Shown here: one piece after another, positions 1 through 7,528 of the stretch
Layout of the letters: every line of letters begins with the position of its first letter
Numbering within the stretch: position 1 is the stretch's first letter
From: Fimbriiglobus sp.
Lineage (GTDB): Bacteria > Planctomycetota > Planctomycetia > Gemmatales > Gemmataceae
Direction of reading: 5' to 3'
NCBI GenBank assembly: GCA_025352585.1
Contig: JANXTD010000274.1
Coordinates: 1 to 18,280, forward strand
Length of the DNA: 18,280 nt
Position numbers and translations under genes: made by a program
The notes under the pieces: model-generated
Databases searched by the model: none
Told to the model about the DNA's origin: nothing
Seen by the model: only the letters and a program-made list of their open reading frames with translations

Positions 1-2769
1 AGTCGCGGCACCAACACCGTCACCGGCAGTTCGCTGGACCTCGTGGGGGGGACCGTGCCCGTCTCGGTGGACGCGGGGGCGCTGACGGTCGCCAGCCAGA
101 TCACGGGCACGCAGGGCTTCCGCAAACTGGGGCCGAGCACCCTCACGCTCACGTCGTCGGTCCCGAACACGTACGCGGGGGTGACGACGGTCGCCGACGG
201 CACCTTGGCGTTGGCCACGAGCACCGCCGACGCGGGGCTTTCCAGTACCATCGTCGTGGGCGACGGGGCGGGTGCGGTGTCGTCGGCGGTGCTGCGACTC
301 CAGGGGAGTCACGAGATCCCGGACCTGGCGTCGGTCACCGTGGACCGGGACGGCCTGGTCAACGTCGTCGCGGGGTCGGTCGAGGCGGTCACCGCCCTGA
401 CCCTCAACGCCGGGACCGTTTCGATCGCGGCCACCGCGAGCTTCGGCATCCTGAGCGGCGGCACGGTGACGACCGTCGAGGCCGCGACCGCCAGCACCAT
501 TTCGGGGCCGGGGACGCTGTCCCTCGCCGGCTCGCCGGTCGTGACGGTGCCCGACGGCGTGGCGGCCACGGACCTGCTCATCACCGCGGTCGTGGCGGAG
601 ACGACCCCCGACAGCGGCCTCGTCAAGGCGGGGGCCGGGACGCTCGAACTCGCGGGCGCGGTCTCCAACACCTACACCGGCACGACCACCGTGACCGACG
701 GCGTGCTCGCGCTCAACGGCGGCGGCGCGAACGGGGCCTTCGGGCTGCGCCTCGTCATCGGCGACGGCGTCAACGTCGCCGGGACCGCGATCGTGCGGCT
801 GCTGCGGGGCTTCGAGATCCCCAACACCGCCGCGGTCACCATCCGCTCCGACGGCCAACTCGACCTGAACGGCTTCCCGGAGGACTTGGGTCTCCTGACG
901 CTCGACGCCAACTCGGGCGTGGTGACCGGGGCCGGCACCTTGACGCTTCTGGGGGACGTAGTCGCCACCGGGGAGGGCGGCGGCGCGGGCGGCCCGGCGA
1001 CCTTGCGCGGGAACCTGGCGCTCGGCGCGGCGAGCCGCACGTTCACCGTGGCGGACGGCCCGTCGCCCTACGACCTCGCCGTCTTCGCCGTCGTGTCCGG
1101 CGGCGGCCTCGTCAAGTCGGGGCCGGGGCTGATGACCCTCACCGCGGCCAACACCTACACCGGCGCGACCGCCGTCGCCGCGGGCCTGCTGCAAATCGAC
1201 GGCCTCCAGCCGGGGAGCGCCGTGGCGCTGGCCGGCGGCGCGGTGGGCGGGGCCGGCACCGTCGGCGCGCTCACCGCGACGAGCGGCACCGTCGCCCCTG
1301 GGTCCTTCGTCGCCTCCGCCCCCGTGACCTTCAGTACCGGCAACCTGACCCTCGGGGCCGCGACCTACGAGCCGCTGCTCTCCGGCACCGCCGGCGGCCC
1401 GGCCGACAAGCTCGCCGTGACCGGCGCGGTCAACCTGACCGGGTCAACGCTGACCCCGCACCTGGTCGGCGCGGCGGTCGCCACGGCGCAGACGTTCGTC
1501 ATCCTGGCCAACGACGGCATCGACCCGATCGTCGGCACCTTCGCGGGGCTGGCCGAGGGGGCGACCCTCATGGCACGCGGCGAGGCGTTCACGATCAGCT
1601 ACGTGGCCGGCGACGGCAACGACGTGGCGATCACCCGGACGGCGGCCCCGGCCGTGCCCTTCGTGCCCGTCGTCCCCGCCGTGCCGGGAATCCCGCCGGC
1701 CGTGCCGGGCGTCCCGCCGGTGGTGCCGGGAGTCCCCGTGGTGCCGGGAGTCCCGCCGGTGGTGCCCGTGGTGCCGGGCGTCCCGCCGGCACCCCTGAGC
1801 GCTCCGCAGCTCGCGGTCGGCACCGACACCGGCACCACCGCCACGGCGACGCTGTACGCCGCCGACCAGTCGGTCCGCTTCGCGGTCACCCCCTTCGGCG
1901 ACTTCACCGGCGGCGTGCGCGTGGCGGCGGCGGACTTCAACGGCGACGGGGTTGCCGATCTCGTCGCCGGGACGGGGCCGGGCCGCGCCACGCAGGTCGT
2001 CGTCCTCGACGGCGCGACGCAGAAGGTACTCTTCACCATCGACCCGTTCGAGGCGGGCTTCACCGGCGGCGTCTACGTCACCGCGGGCGACCTCAACGGC
2101 GACGGCGTCGCCGACCTCGTGGTCACCCCCGACCAGGGCGGCGGGCCGCGCGTGCGGGCCTTCGCCGGCAACAAGTCGGGCAAGCCGTTCGGCCAACTCG
2201 CCGACTTCTTCGGCATCGACGACAAAGCCTTCCTCGGCGGGGCGCGGGCCGCCGTGGCCGACCTCAACGGCGACGGCGTCGGCGACCTGATCGTCTCCGC
2301 CGGGTTCGGCGGCGGGCCGCGCGTCGCCGGCTTCAACGGCCTGACCCTGGGGCAGCCGACCCCGCCCAAGCTCTTCGGCGACTTCCTCGCCTTCGAGGAG
2401 ACCCTCCGCAACGGGGCCTTCGTCGCCGCCGGCGACCTCGACGGCGACGGCTACGCCGAGTTGATCGCCGGCGGCGGCCCCGGCGGCGGCCCGCGCGTGA
2501 CCGCGTTCTCCGGCAAGCAGTTGCTCGCCAACCGACAAGTGCCGCTGGCCAACTTCTTCGCCGGCGACACCACTAGCCGCGGCGGCGTCCGGGTCGCGGC
2601 CAAGAACCTCGACGGCGACACCCGGGCCGACCTCGTGGTCGGCTCGGGCGGCGGGGTCGGCGCGCGCGTCACCGCGTACGCCGGCAAGTCGATCGGGTCC
2701 GCGACGCCGTCGGAGTTGTTCGCCTTGGAGACGCTCCCCGGCTTCACCGGAGGCGTCTTCGTCGGCTAA
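1..2769 (+). CDS. Large surface protein, 3' part: autotransporter-associated beta-strand repeats plus FG-GAP repeats
   Basis: The frame is open from base 1 with no upstream stop, so the gene begins outside the window and 922 residues are visible. At least three autotransporter-associated beta-strand (PATR-type) repeats can be read, each a lysine and G-x-G/T-x-L block followed by NTYxGxTxV...DGxLxL (about residues 42-71, 209-240 and 372-401). They are followed by the usual end of such a helix (residues about 500-545, including a GTFAGL..GA motif). A Pro/Val-rich linker (550-598) leads to five FG-GAP/VCBS-like repeats with DxNxDG or DxDGD calcium-loop motifs (from about 639). This architecture fits an exported adhesin or cell-surface beta-solenoid plus beta-propeller protein; the signal peptide would lie upstream. 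The protein stops eight residues into what looks like a sixth repeat (FTGGVFVG). I have the impression that this ending is common in Gemmataceae FG-GAP proteins. No enzymatic motif is visible, and the binding partner is unknown. Confidence 0.9.
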   Translation, partial: SRGTNTVTGSSLDLVGGTVPVSVDAGALTVASQITGTQGFRKLGPSTLTLTSSVPNTYAGVTTVADGTLALATSTADAGLSSTIVVGDGAGAVSSAVLRLQGSHEIPDLASVTVDRDGLVNVVAGSVEAVTALTLNAGTVSIAATASFGILSGGTVTTVEAATASTISGPGTLSLAGSPVVTVPDGVAATDLLITAVVAETTPDSGLVKAGAGTLELAGAVSNTYTGTTTVTDGVLALNGGGANGAFGLRLVIGDGVNVAGTAIVRLLRGFEIPNTAAVTIRSDGQLDLNGFPEDLGLLTLDANSGVVTGAGTLTLLGDVVATGEGGGAGGPATLRGNLALGAASRTFTVADGPSPYDLAVFAVVSGGGLVKSGPGLMTLTAANTYTGATAVAAGLLQIDGLQPGSAVALAGGAVGGAGTVGALTATSGTVAPGSFVASAPVTFSTGNLTLGAATYEPLLSGTAGGPADKLAVTGAVNLTGSTLTPHLVGAAVATAQTFVILANDGIDPIVGTFAGLAEGATLMARGEAFTISYVAGDGNDVAITRTAAPAVPFVPVVPAVPGIPPAVPGVPPVVPGVPVVPGVPPVVPVVPGVPPAPLSAPQLAVGTDTGTTATATLYAADQSVRFAVTPFGDFTGGVRVAAADFNGDGVADLVAGTGPGRATQVVVLDGATQKVLFTIDPFEAGFTGGVYVTAGDLNGDGVADLVVTPDQGGGPRVRAFAGNKSGKPFGQLADFFGIDDKAFLGGARAAVADLNGDGVGDLIVSAGFGGGPRVAGFNGLTLGQPTPPKLFGDFLAFEETLRNGAFVAAGDLDGDGYAELIAGGGPGGGPRVTAFSGKQLLANRQVPLANFFAGDTTSRGGVRVAAKNLDGDTRADLVVGSGGGVGARVTAYAGKSIGSATPSELFALETLPGFTGGVFVG
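1648..1794 (+). repeat. Tandem Pro/Val/Gly-rich linker repeat inside the surface protein
   Basis: In-frame degenerate repeats encode units such as VPGVPP and VVPGVP, built from the DNA words gtgccgggcgtcccgccg and gtggtgccgggagtc. The tract separates the beta-strand repeat region from the FG-GAP region and probably acts as a stiff spacer. Near-identical short units make it prone to copy-number change. Confidence 0.8.
1915..2766 (+). repeat. Five FG-GAP/VCBS-like protein repeats plus a partial sixth
   Basis: Repeats begin near 1915, 2071, 2242, 2416 and 2581, with a stub at about 2743. Each reads V/A-x-V/A-A-x-D-L/F-N/D-G-D-x-x-x-D/E-L-I/V, usually followed by GGGPRV and a short FxG strand. 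The DxNxDGxxD loops resemble those that bind calcium in integrin-type propellers. At the DNA level the repeats are similar but diverged, pointing to old internal duplication. Confidence 0.8.
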
Positions 2770-2877
2770 CCCGCGTCCGACCCACCGACCCGCGCCGCCG
2801 CGCCGCGTCCCCCGGACCCAGGGCGGCGGCGGCGGCGTGTGCGGGCGTACCGATTTCACAGACTTTGCGCGTCGGGT

Positions 2878-2895
2878 GCGGCACAAATCTTGCGT
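2878..2895 (+). promoter_or_regulatory. Sigma-54-type -24/-12 promoter upstream of the MRJP gene
   Basis: GGCACAAATCTTGC at 2880-2893 matches the RpoN pattern GGCAC-N5-TTGC, with exactly ten bases between GG (2880-2881) and GC (2892-2893). Predicted transcription start is near 2905, and the next start codon is at 2942. The same motif recurs before three more genes in the window. The promoter call is an inference from motif and position. Confidence 0.65.
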
Positions 2896-2941
2896 CACCT
2901 CCGAGCTTAGGGACGACCCCGACGCCACCGGAGACTGACTC

Positions 2942-4084
2942 ATGGGACCGCTCTTCCTCGCCGCCGCGTTGCTTTTGCAGCCGCCGCCCCCCGAACTCGC
3001 GCGGGAGCGGCCCGTCGGCAAGCTCGAAGTCGTGGCGACGTTCAGTGGGCCGATGCCGACGGGCGTGGCCGTGTCGAAGTCGGGCCGCGTCTTCGTCAAC
3101 TACCCGCGCTGGGGCGACGCGGTCACGTTCACCGTCGCCGAGGTCAAGGCCGGCGTCGCGACCGCCTACCCCGACGCTGCGTTGAGCGTTTACGACAAGG
3201 CGAAGCCGGCCGAGACGCTGGTCTCGGTGCAGAGTGTCGTCGTCGATGCGGCCGACCGGCTCTGGATGCTCGACACCGGGACCGTCGAGTTCGGCCCGGT
3301 TGTCCCCGGCGGCGCGAAGCTCGTCGGCGTCGATCTGGCGACCAACACGGTCGTGAAGTCGATCGCCGTCCCGGCCGACGTGGCGTTGCCGACGACGTAC
3401 CTCAACGACGTGCGCTTCGACCTGACCCGCGGCAAGGCCGGCACCGCTTACGTCACCGACTCCAGCACCGAGGGGCCGAACGCGGTCGTCGTCATCGACC
3501 TCGACAGCGGCAAGTGCCGGCGGCGGCTGCACGACCACCCGTCCACGAAGGCCGACAAGGGCTTCCTGCCGTTCGTCGAGGGCAAGCCGCTGCTCACCCG
3601 CAAGCAGAAGGACGGCCCGCGGCAGTCGATGAGCTTCGGGGCCGACGGGGTCGCCATCTCGCCCGACGGCAAGTTCCTGTACTACTGCCCGCTGTCGAGT
3701 CGCCGGCTGCACCGCGTGCCGACCGAGGCGCTGGCCGGGGCCGCGCCGGACGCCGAGGTCGGCAAGGCGGTCGAAGACTTGCCGGTGCGGCCGTTCGCCT
3801 CCGACGGCCTGGAGTCCGACGCCCAGGGCCGGCTCTACCTCACCGACTACGAGCACAACGCCGTCGTCCGCCGCGACCCGGACGGCACCTACACGACAAT
3901 CGCCCACGACCCGCGGATGCTCTGGCCCGACACGCTGTCACTGGCGGCCGACGGCTACCTCTACTTCACGGCCAACCAGCTCCACCGCCAGAAGCAGTTC
4001 CACGACTTCACTGACCAGCGCGAGAAGCCCTACGTGTTGTTTCGCGTCAAGGTCGATGGCACGCCGGTCGCGCCCCGGCCGTAA
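2942..4084 (+). CDS. MRJP/yellow-family (L-dopachrome tautomerase-related) beta-propeller protein
   Basis: The 380-aa protein starts at ATG 2942 behind GGAG (2930-2933, spacing 8). A short hydrophobic N-terminus (residues 2-12) suggests export. The body resembles the major royal jelly protein/yellow family: a PTGVAVSKSGRVFVNYPRW block, the S-V-x-x-V-V-D-x-x-x-R-L-W-x-L-D block near residue 105, YLNDVRFD, AYVTDSS, DGVAISPDGKFLYYCPL, and SDGLESDAQGRLYLTDYEHN near the C-terminus. Some of these also occur in SMP-30/gluconolactonase propellers, the main alternative. Bacterial members are usually of unknown substrate, and no catalytic residues can be assigned. It is followed after 36 bp by an alcohol dehydrogenase and then an esterase, probably as one transcript from the sigma-54-type promoter at 2880. 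Confidence 0.8.
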   Translation: MGPLFLAAALLLQPPPPELARERPVGKLEVVATFSGPMPTGVAVSKSGRVFVNYPRWGDAVTFTVAEVKAGVATAYPDAALSVYDKAKPAETLVSVQSVVVDAADRLWMLDTGTVEFGPVVPGGAKLVGVDLATNTVVKSIAVPADVALPTTYLNDVRFDLTRGKAGTAYVTDSSTEGPNAVVVIDLDSGKCRRRLHDHPSTKADKGFLPFVEGKPLLTRKQKDGPRQSMSFGADGVAISPDGKFLYYCPLSSRRLHRVPTEALAGAAPDAEVGKAVEDLPVRPFASDGLESDAQGRLYLTDYEHNAVVRRDPDGTYTTIAHDPRMLWPDTLSLAADGYLYFTANQLHRQKQFHDFTDQREKPYVLFRVKVDGTPVAPRP

Positions 4085-4120
4085 CCCCAAGTTGATTCCC
4101 CTTTGACCCGGAGTATTTCG

Positions 4121-5293
4121 ATGAAGGCTTTGTGTTGGCACGGCAAGGGCGACGTTCGGGTGGACACGGTGCCCGACCCCAAGATCTTCGACCCGCGCGA
4201 CGCGATCGTGAAGGTCACCTCGACGGCGATCTGCGGCAGCGACCTGCACCTCTTCGACGGCTACATGCCGACGATGGAGTCGGGCGACATCCTCGGCCAC
4301 GAGTTCATGGGCGAGGTCGTCGAGACCGGCAAGGCGATCACGAACTTGAAGAAGGGCGACCGCGTCGTCGTGCCGTTCACGATGGCCTGCGGCAGTTGCT
4401 TCTTCTGCCAGAAGACGCTGTACTCGTGCTGCGACAACTCGAACCCGAACGCCAAGGTCGCCGAGGAGGCGATGGGCCACTCGCCCTCGGGGATGTTCGG
4501 CTACTCGCACATGATGGGCGGCTTCTCCGGCGGCCAGGCCGAGTTCGTCCGCGTGCCGTTCGCCGACGTGGGCGGCTGCAAAGTCCCCGACGGCGTGCCC
4601 GACGAGAAGGTGCTGTTCTTGAGTGACATCTTCCCCACCGGCTACATGGCCGCGGAGAACTGCGGCATCGAGCCGGGCGACACGGTCGCCGTCTGGGGCT
4701 GCGGCCCCGTCGGCCAGTTCGCGATCCGCAGCGCGTGGATGCTGGGGGCCGGCCGCGTCATCGCGATTGACCGCGTGCCGGAGCGCCTCAAGCTGGCGCG
4801 GGAGTACGGCAAGGCGGAGACGATCGACTTCTCGAAGAAGGCCGTCTTCGACGAGTTGCAGGAGATGACCAAGAACCGCGGCCCGGACCGCTGCATCGAC
4901 GCGGTCGGCGCGGAGGCCCACGGCGGCGACAGCCTCGGCGCGGTCGTGGACGCGGTGAAGACGACCATCGGCCTGGCGACCGACCGGCCGACGGCGCTGC
5001 GCCAGGCGATCATCGCCTGCCGCAAGGCGGGCACGGTGTCGATCCCCGGCGTCTACGTCGGCCTGCTCGACAAGGTGCCGATGGGCGCGGCGATGAACAA
5101 GGGCCTGACCCTGAAGATGGGCCAGACCCACGTCCACCGCTACCTCAAGCCGCTGCTGGAGCGCATCCTGAAGGGCGAGATCGACCCGTCGGGCGTGATC
5201 ACGCACCGCGCCAAGCTGGCCGACGCCCCGGCGCTGTACAAGACCTTCCGCGACAAGAAGGACGGCTGCATCAAGGTCGTCCTGACCCCGTGA
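4121..5293 (+). CDS. Zinc-dependent alcohol dehydrogenase, formaldehyde dehydrogenase-like
   Basis: This is a 390-aa medium-chain dehydrogenase. ATG 4121 is chosen over an upstream TTG because GGAG (4110-4113) lies 7 nt before it and [14 protein letters not shown] is the family's typical beginning. Catalytic zinc ligands are visible as C38 (AICGSD) and H60/E61 (GHEF). The structural zinc site is C90, C93, C96 and C104. The Rossmann motif WGCGPVG spans 192-198, and D217 after the second strand indicates NAD preference. It strongly resembles the FDH_like_1 subgroup, related to formaldehyde dehydrogenase, but the true substrate cannot be read from sequence. There is no signal peptide, so it is cytoplasmic. 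It sits 36 bp after the MRJP gene and 29 bp before the esterase, which suggests an operon. Confidence 0.92.
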   Translation: MKALCWHGKGDVRVDTVPDPKIFDPRDAIVKVTSTAICGSDLHLFDGYMPTMESGDILGHEFMGEVVETGKAITNLKKGDRVVVPFTMACGSCFFCQKTLYSCCDNSNPNAKVAEEAMGHSPSGMFGYSHMMGGFSGGQAEFVRVPFADVGGCKVPDGVPDEKVLFLSDIFPTGYMAAENCGIEPGDTVAVWGCGPVGQFAIRSAWMLGAGRVIAIDRVPERLKLAREYGKAETIDFSKKAVFDELQEMTKNRGPDRCIDAVGAEAHGGDSLGAVVDAVKTTIGLATDRPTALRQAIIACRKAGTVSIPGVYVGLLDKVPMGAAMNKGLTLKMGQTHVHRYLKPLLERILKGEIDPSGVITHRAKLADAPALYKTFRDKKDGCIKVVLTP

Positions 5294-5322
5294 CCGACCC
5301 CGACACCCCCAGGATTCCCACC

Positions 5323-6375
5323 ATGACCCGCTCGACACTCGCCCGCCTGGCCCTCGCCGCGGGCCTGACGTTCGCCGCCGCCCTTCCCGGCCGCGCCGAC
5401 GACAAGATGACCGGCAAGCCCGACGCGCAGATGCAGGCGGTCCTCGACCAGCTCGCGGCGCTCGGCGGCAAGCCGATCCCGCAATGCACGCCGCAGGAGG
5501 CCCGCCAGCAGCCGACGCCAGCGGACGCCGTCAAGGCACTGTTGAAAAAGCAGGGCAAGAGTGCCGCGCCCGAAGCCGTCGGCTCCGTCAAGGACTTGAC
5601 GTATCCCGCCGCGGCGGGCAACCAGCCGGCGCGCGTCTACACGCCCAAGGGCGACGGCCCGTTCCCCGTGCTCGCGTACTGGCACGGCGGCGGCTGGGTC
5701 ATCGCCGACCTCGACACCTACGACTCGTCGTGCCGCGCCTTGTGCAACGCCGCGGGCTGTGTGGTGGTGTCGCTAGAGTACCGGCACGCCCCGGAGTTCC
5801 CGTTCCCGGCCGCCGCGGACGACGCCTTCGCCGGCTACCAGTTCGTGCTCAAGAACGCCGCGGCGATGAACGGCGACCCCAAGAAGGTCGCCGTCGCCGG
5901 CGAGAGCGCCGGCGGCAACCTCGCGGCCGTGACGGCCATTCGCGCGCGCGACAAGGGGTTGCAACTGCCGCTGGCCCAAGTGCTGATCTACCCGGTGACG
6001 AACAACAACCTCGACACGCCGTCGTACGTCAAGAACGCCGACGCGAAGCCGCTGAACAAGCCGATGATGAAGTGGTTCTTCGCGCACTCCGTCGGCAACC
6101 AGCCGAGCGCCGCGATGAACCCCGTCGCCTTCCCGATGCAGGCCAAGAGCCTGGCCAAGTTACCCCCGGCGACGATCCTCAACGCCGAGATCGACCCGCT
6201 GCTCGACGACGGCGTGCTGTACGCCGCGAAGCTCAAGGCGGCCGGCGTGGCCGTGACGCAGCGGACGTTCCCCGGCGTGGCGCACGAGTTCTTCGGCATG
6301 GGCGCGGTGGTGGACAAGTCGAAGGAGGCGGTCAAGGTCGCCGCCGACGCGCTGAAGGCGGCGTACGGGAAGTAG
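5323..6375 (+). CDS. Secreted alpha/beta hydrolase (acetyl esterase/HSL family)
   Basis: The 350-aa protein has an N-terminal signal peptide (hydrophobic core about residues 5-21, probable cleavage after GRA near 25). ATG 5323 is preferred because AGGA (5311-5314) precedes it and the signal peptide starts there; an in-frame GTG at 5290 overlaps the previous stop codon. The oxyanion motif HGGG is at 121-124 and the nucleophile elbow GESAGG contains S195. D291 (EIDPLLDDG) and H321 (AHEFF) complete the triad. These are hallmarks of the Abhydrolase_3/hormone-sensitive lipase family, which hydrolyses short-chain acyl esters. The substrate is unknown. It is probably the last gene of the three-gene unit, as a strong hairpin follows the stop codon. 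Confidence 0.92.
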   Translation: MTRSTLARLALAAGLTFAAALPGRADDKMTGKPDAQMQAVLDQLAALGGKPIPQCTPQEARQQPTPADAVKALLKKQGKSAAPEAVGSVKDLTYPAAAGNQPARVYTPKGDGPFPVLAYWHGGGWVIADLDTYDSSCRALCNAAGCVVVSLEYRHAPEFPFPAAADDAFAGYQFVLKNAAAMNGDPKKVAVAGESAGGNLAAVTAIRARDKGLQLPLAQVLIYPVTNNNLDTPSYVKNADAKPLNKPMMKWFFAHSVGNQPSAAMNPVAFPMQAKSLAKLPPATILNAEIDPLLDDGVLYAAKLKAAGVAVTQRTFPGVAHEFFGMGAVVDKSKEAVKVAADALKAAYGK

Positions 6376-6382
6376 AGCGACT

Positions 6383-6416
6383 GGCGGGTCGTCCGCGTGG
6401 GCGCGGGCGACCCGCC
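6383..6416 (+). terminator. Strong hairpin after the esterase gene
   Basis: Arms at 6383-6397 and 6402-6416 pair over 15 bp (one G-U wobble) around the loop TGGG, starting 7 nt after the stop codon. No T-run follows, so it is either a hairpin-only terminator or an RNA-end stabiliser. The next sigma-54-type promoter begins about 15 nt downstream. Confidence 0.65.
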
Positions 6417-6429
6417 CTCGCGCGGCGCT

Positions 6430-6447
6430 CCGGCACGGCGATTGCGA
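6430..6447 (+). promoter_or_regulatory. Sigma-54-type -24/-12 promoter upstream of the DUF4142 gene
   Basis: GGCACGGCGATTGC at 6432-6445 is GGCAC-N5-TTGC with exact GG-N10-GC spacing, and matches the longer consensus GGCACG-N4-TTGC. The start codon lies 55 nt downstream of the -12 element. It sits between the upstream hairpin and the gene, as expected for an independent promoter. Confidence 0.7.
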
Positions 6448-6500
6448 CGCCCAGACCCGCCGCACGACCGGCACCCCTGCACACCTTTGAGGACTCACCT

Positions 6501-7043
6501 ATGATTCGCTCCCCCCGCGCCGCCTTCGGCGTCGCCGCCCTGCTTTGCGGCTTCGCGATGGTCGCCACCGCCCAGGACAAGAAGGCCCCGAAGGGCGACA
6601 AGGATTTCGACGACGCCGAGTTCGTGATGAAGGCCTCCGAGGGCGGCTTGTACGAAGTCCAGGTCCACACGCTCGCCACCAAGATGGCCAAGAGTGAGGA
6701 CGTGAAGAAGCACGCGACGATGATGCTGAAGGACCACACCAAGCTCAACGCCGAGATGAAGAAGGTCGCCAGCGCCGGCGGCCTGAAGGTCGCCACCAAG
6801 ATCGACGCCAAGCACGCCAAGACCCTCGAAACCCTCAAGGCCCTGAAGGGGGCGGCGTTCGACAAGGCGTACCTCGACGACCAACTCGAGGACCACGAGG
6901 CGGACATCAAGGAGTTCACGGCGGCCAGCGAGATGGCCAAGGCCCCGGCCCTGAAGGCGTTGGCGACCAAGGCGTTGCCGACGCTCAAGGAGCACCTCGA
7001 CATGGTCAAGAAGGCCCAGGACGAGAAGGGCGACAAGAAGTAG
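6501..7043 (+). CDS. DUF4142 (ferritin-like four-helix) exported protein
   Basis: The 180-aa protein starts at ATG 6501 with GAGG (6489-6492) at 8 nt spacing. The reading frame stays open far upstream only because of high GC. The signal peptide covers residues 1 to about 25 (hydrophobic core GVAALLCGFAMVATA), giving a periplasmic or envelope location. The mature part matches the DUF4142 pattern: FVMKASEGGLYEVQVHTLAT, an alpha-helical KKHATMMLKDHTKLN segment, then a FDKAYLDDQLEDHEADI helix and a final PTLKEHLDM helix. The family has a ferritin-like bundle with conserved His/Glu positions, but its biochemical role is not established. The C-terminus is Lys-rich. In many bacteria DUF4142 genes lie near manganese catalases and other general stress genes, as here. 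It has its own putative sigma-54 promoter and terminator. Confidence 0.9.
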   Translation: MIRSPRAAFGVAALLCGFAMVATAQDKKAPKGDKDFDDAEFVMKASEGGLYEVQVHTLATKMAKSEDVKKHATMMLKDHTKLNAEMKKVASAGGLKVATKIDAKHAKTLETLKALKGAAFDKAYLDDQLEDHEADIKEFTAASEMAKAPALKALATKALPTLKEHLDMVKKAQDEKGDKK

Positions 7044-7062
7044 TTGTCGGTGTCCACTGAGA

Positions 7063-7105
7063 GCCGGGACGCGCGCCGACCGCGCGCCCCGGCTTCTCCA
7101 TTTCT
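7063..7105 (+). terminator. Intrinsic terminator after the DUF4142 gene
   Basis: A 13-bp GC stem (7063-7075 with 7081-7093, one A-C mismatch) has the 5-nt loop CCGAC and is followed by the pyrimidine-rich tail TTCTCCATTTCT. It begins 20 nt after the stop codon and separates this gene from the 82-aa gene. Confidence 0.75.
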
Positions 7106-7189
7106 GGGGGTCGCCCGCGGCCGACACGCGGCGGCAAGCACAAGCCCATTTTCACGCACCGGAACGACCAACTTTTTCGAGGACGCCCC

Positions 7190-7438
7190 ATGCCGTACAC
7201 GATTGACCAAGACCCGCGGAACAGCGACGAGGGCAAGGAACTGCCGGCGACCCCCTACGGCCCGCACCCCCGCGGCACCGACGCGGCGGCCGGCGGCGCG
7301 GACAGTTCGCCACTGGACACCGAGCCGACCGGCGAGGAGCGTCTTGCAATGGCCGAGGCCGAAAAGCGTGCCCGCGAGAAGCGCGGCAACCCCGACGGCC
7401 CGGTGACGCGAACGACGAACCCCAAGGCCGAGCAGTAG
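7190..7438 (+). CDS. Small hydrophilic protein of unknown function (82 aa)
   Basis: ATG 7190 is preceded by GAGG (7179-7182, spacing 7), which supports real translation. The 82-residue product is rich in Pro, Gly, Ala, Asp/Glu, Arg and Lys. It has no signal peptide, membrane segment or cysteine. The centre (GTDAAAGGADSSPLD) looks disordered, and a short charged helix (EERLAMAEAEKRAREKR) spans about residues 48-64. I do not recognise a family. Its place between DUF4142 and Ser-rich stress-type genes suggests a related role, but this is guilt by association. No sigma-54-type motif was found in the 145 bp upstream, unlike the neighbouring genes, so its promoter is unidentified. Confidence 0.7.
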   Translation: MPYTIDQDPRNSDEGKELPATPYGPHPRGTDAAAGGADSSPLDTEPTGEERLAMAEAEKRAREKRGNPDGPVTRTTNPKAEQ

Positions 7439-7444
7439 CCGCTT

Positions 7445-7462
7445 TTGGCACACCCATTGCAC
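7445..7462 (+). promoter_or_regulatory. Sigma-54-type -24/-12 promoter upstream of the Ser-rich protein gene
   Basis: TTTTGGCACACCCATTGCA (7443-7461) contains GGCAC-N5-TTGC with GG at 7447-7448 and GC at 7459-7460. It is the best match in the window because T and A flank the -24 and -12 elements as in the consensus. It lies 7 nt after the stop of the 82-aa gene and 68 nt before the next start codon. Confidence 0.75.
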
Positions 7463-7528
7463 AGATGTCCACCGCCGCTAAGTGGCGGACGGACTTTCCC
7501 AGTGACCAGTCGAATTAGGAGTTTCAGC

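Noticed and set aside
1648..1794. Short direct repeats that could suggest a CRISPR-like array
   Set aside because: The repeats are contiguous, in frame and code for a Pro/Val linker; there are no spacers.
2796..2836. GC-rich inverted repeat after the surface protein gene
   Set aside because: CGCCGCCGCG and GGCGGCGGCG are simple-sequence runs that can pair in many registers, and no T-run follows; not called as a terminator.
1444..3099. Long minus-strand open frame (551 codons) opposite the surface protein
   Set aside because: It is Arg/Ala/Gly/Val-rich with no domain sense and mirrors the repeats on the other strand. In very GC-rich DNA such antisense frames stay open by codon bias.
5484..6500. 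In-frame extension that would fuse an Arg-rich region to DUF4142
   Set aside because: The extension is a frame shadow of the esterase gene; a signal peptide, Shine-Dalgarno and promoter all place the true start at 6501.
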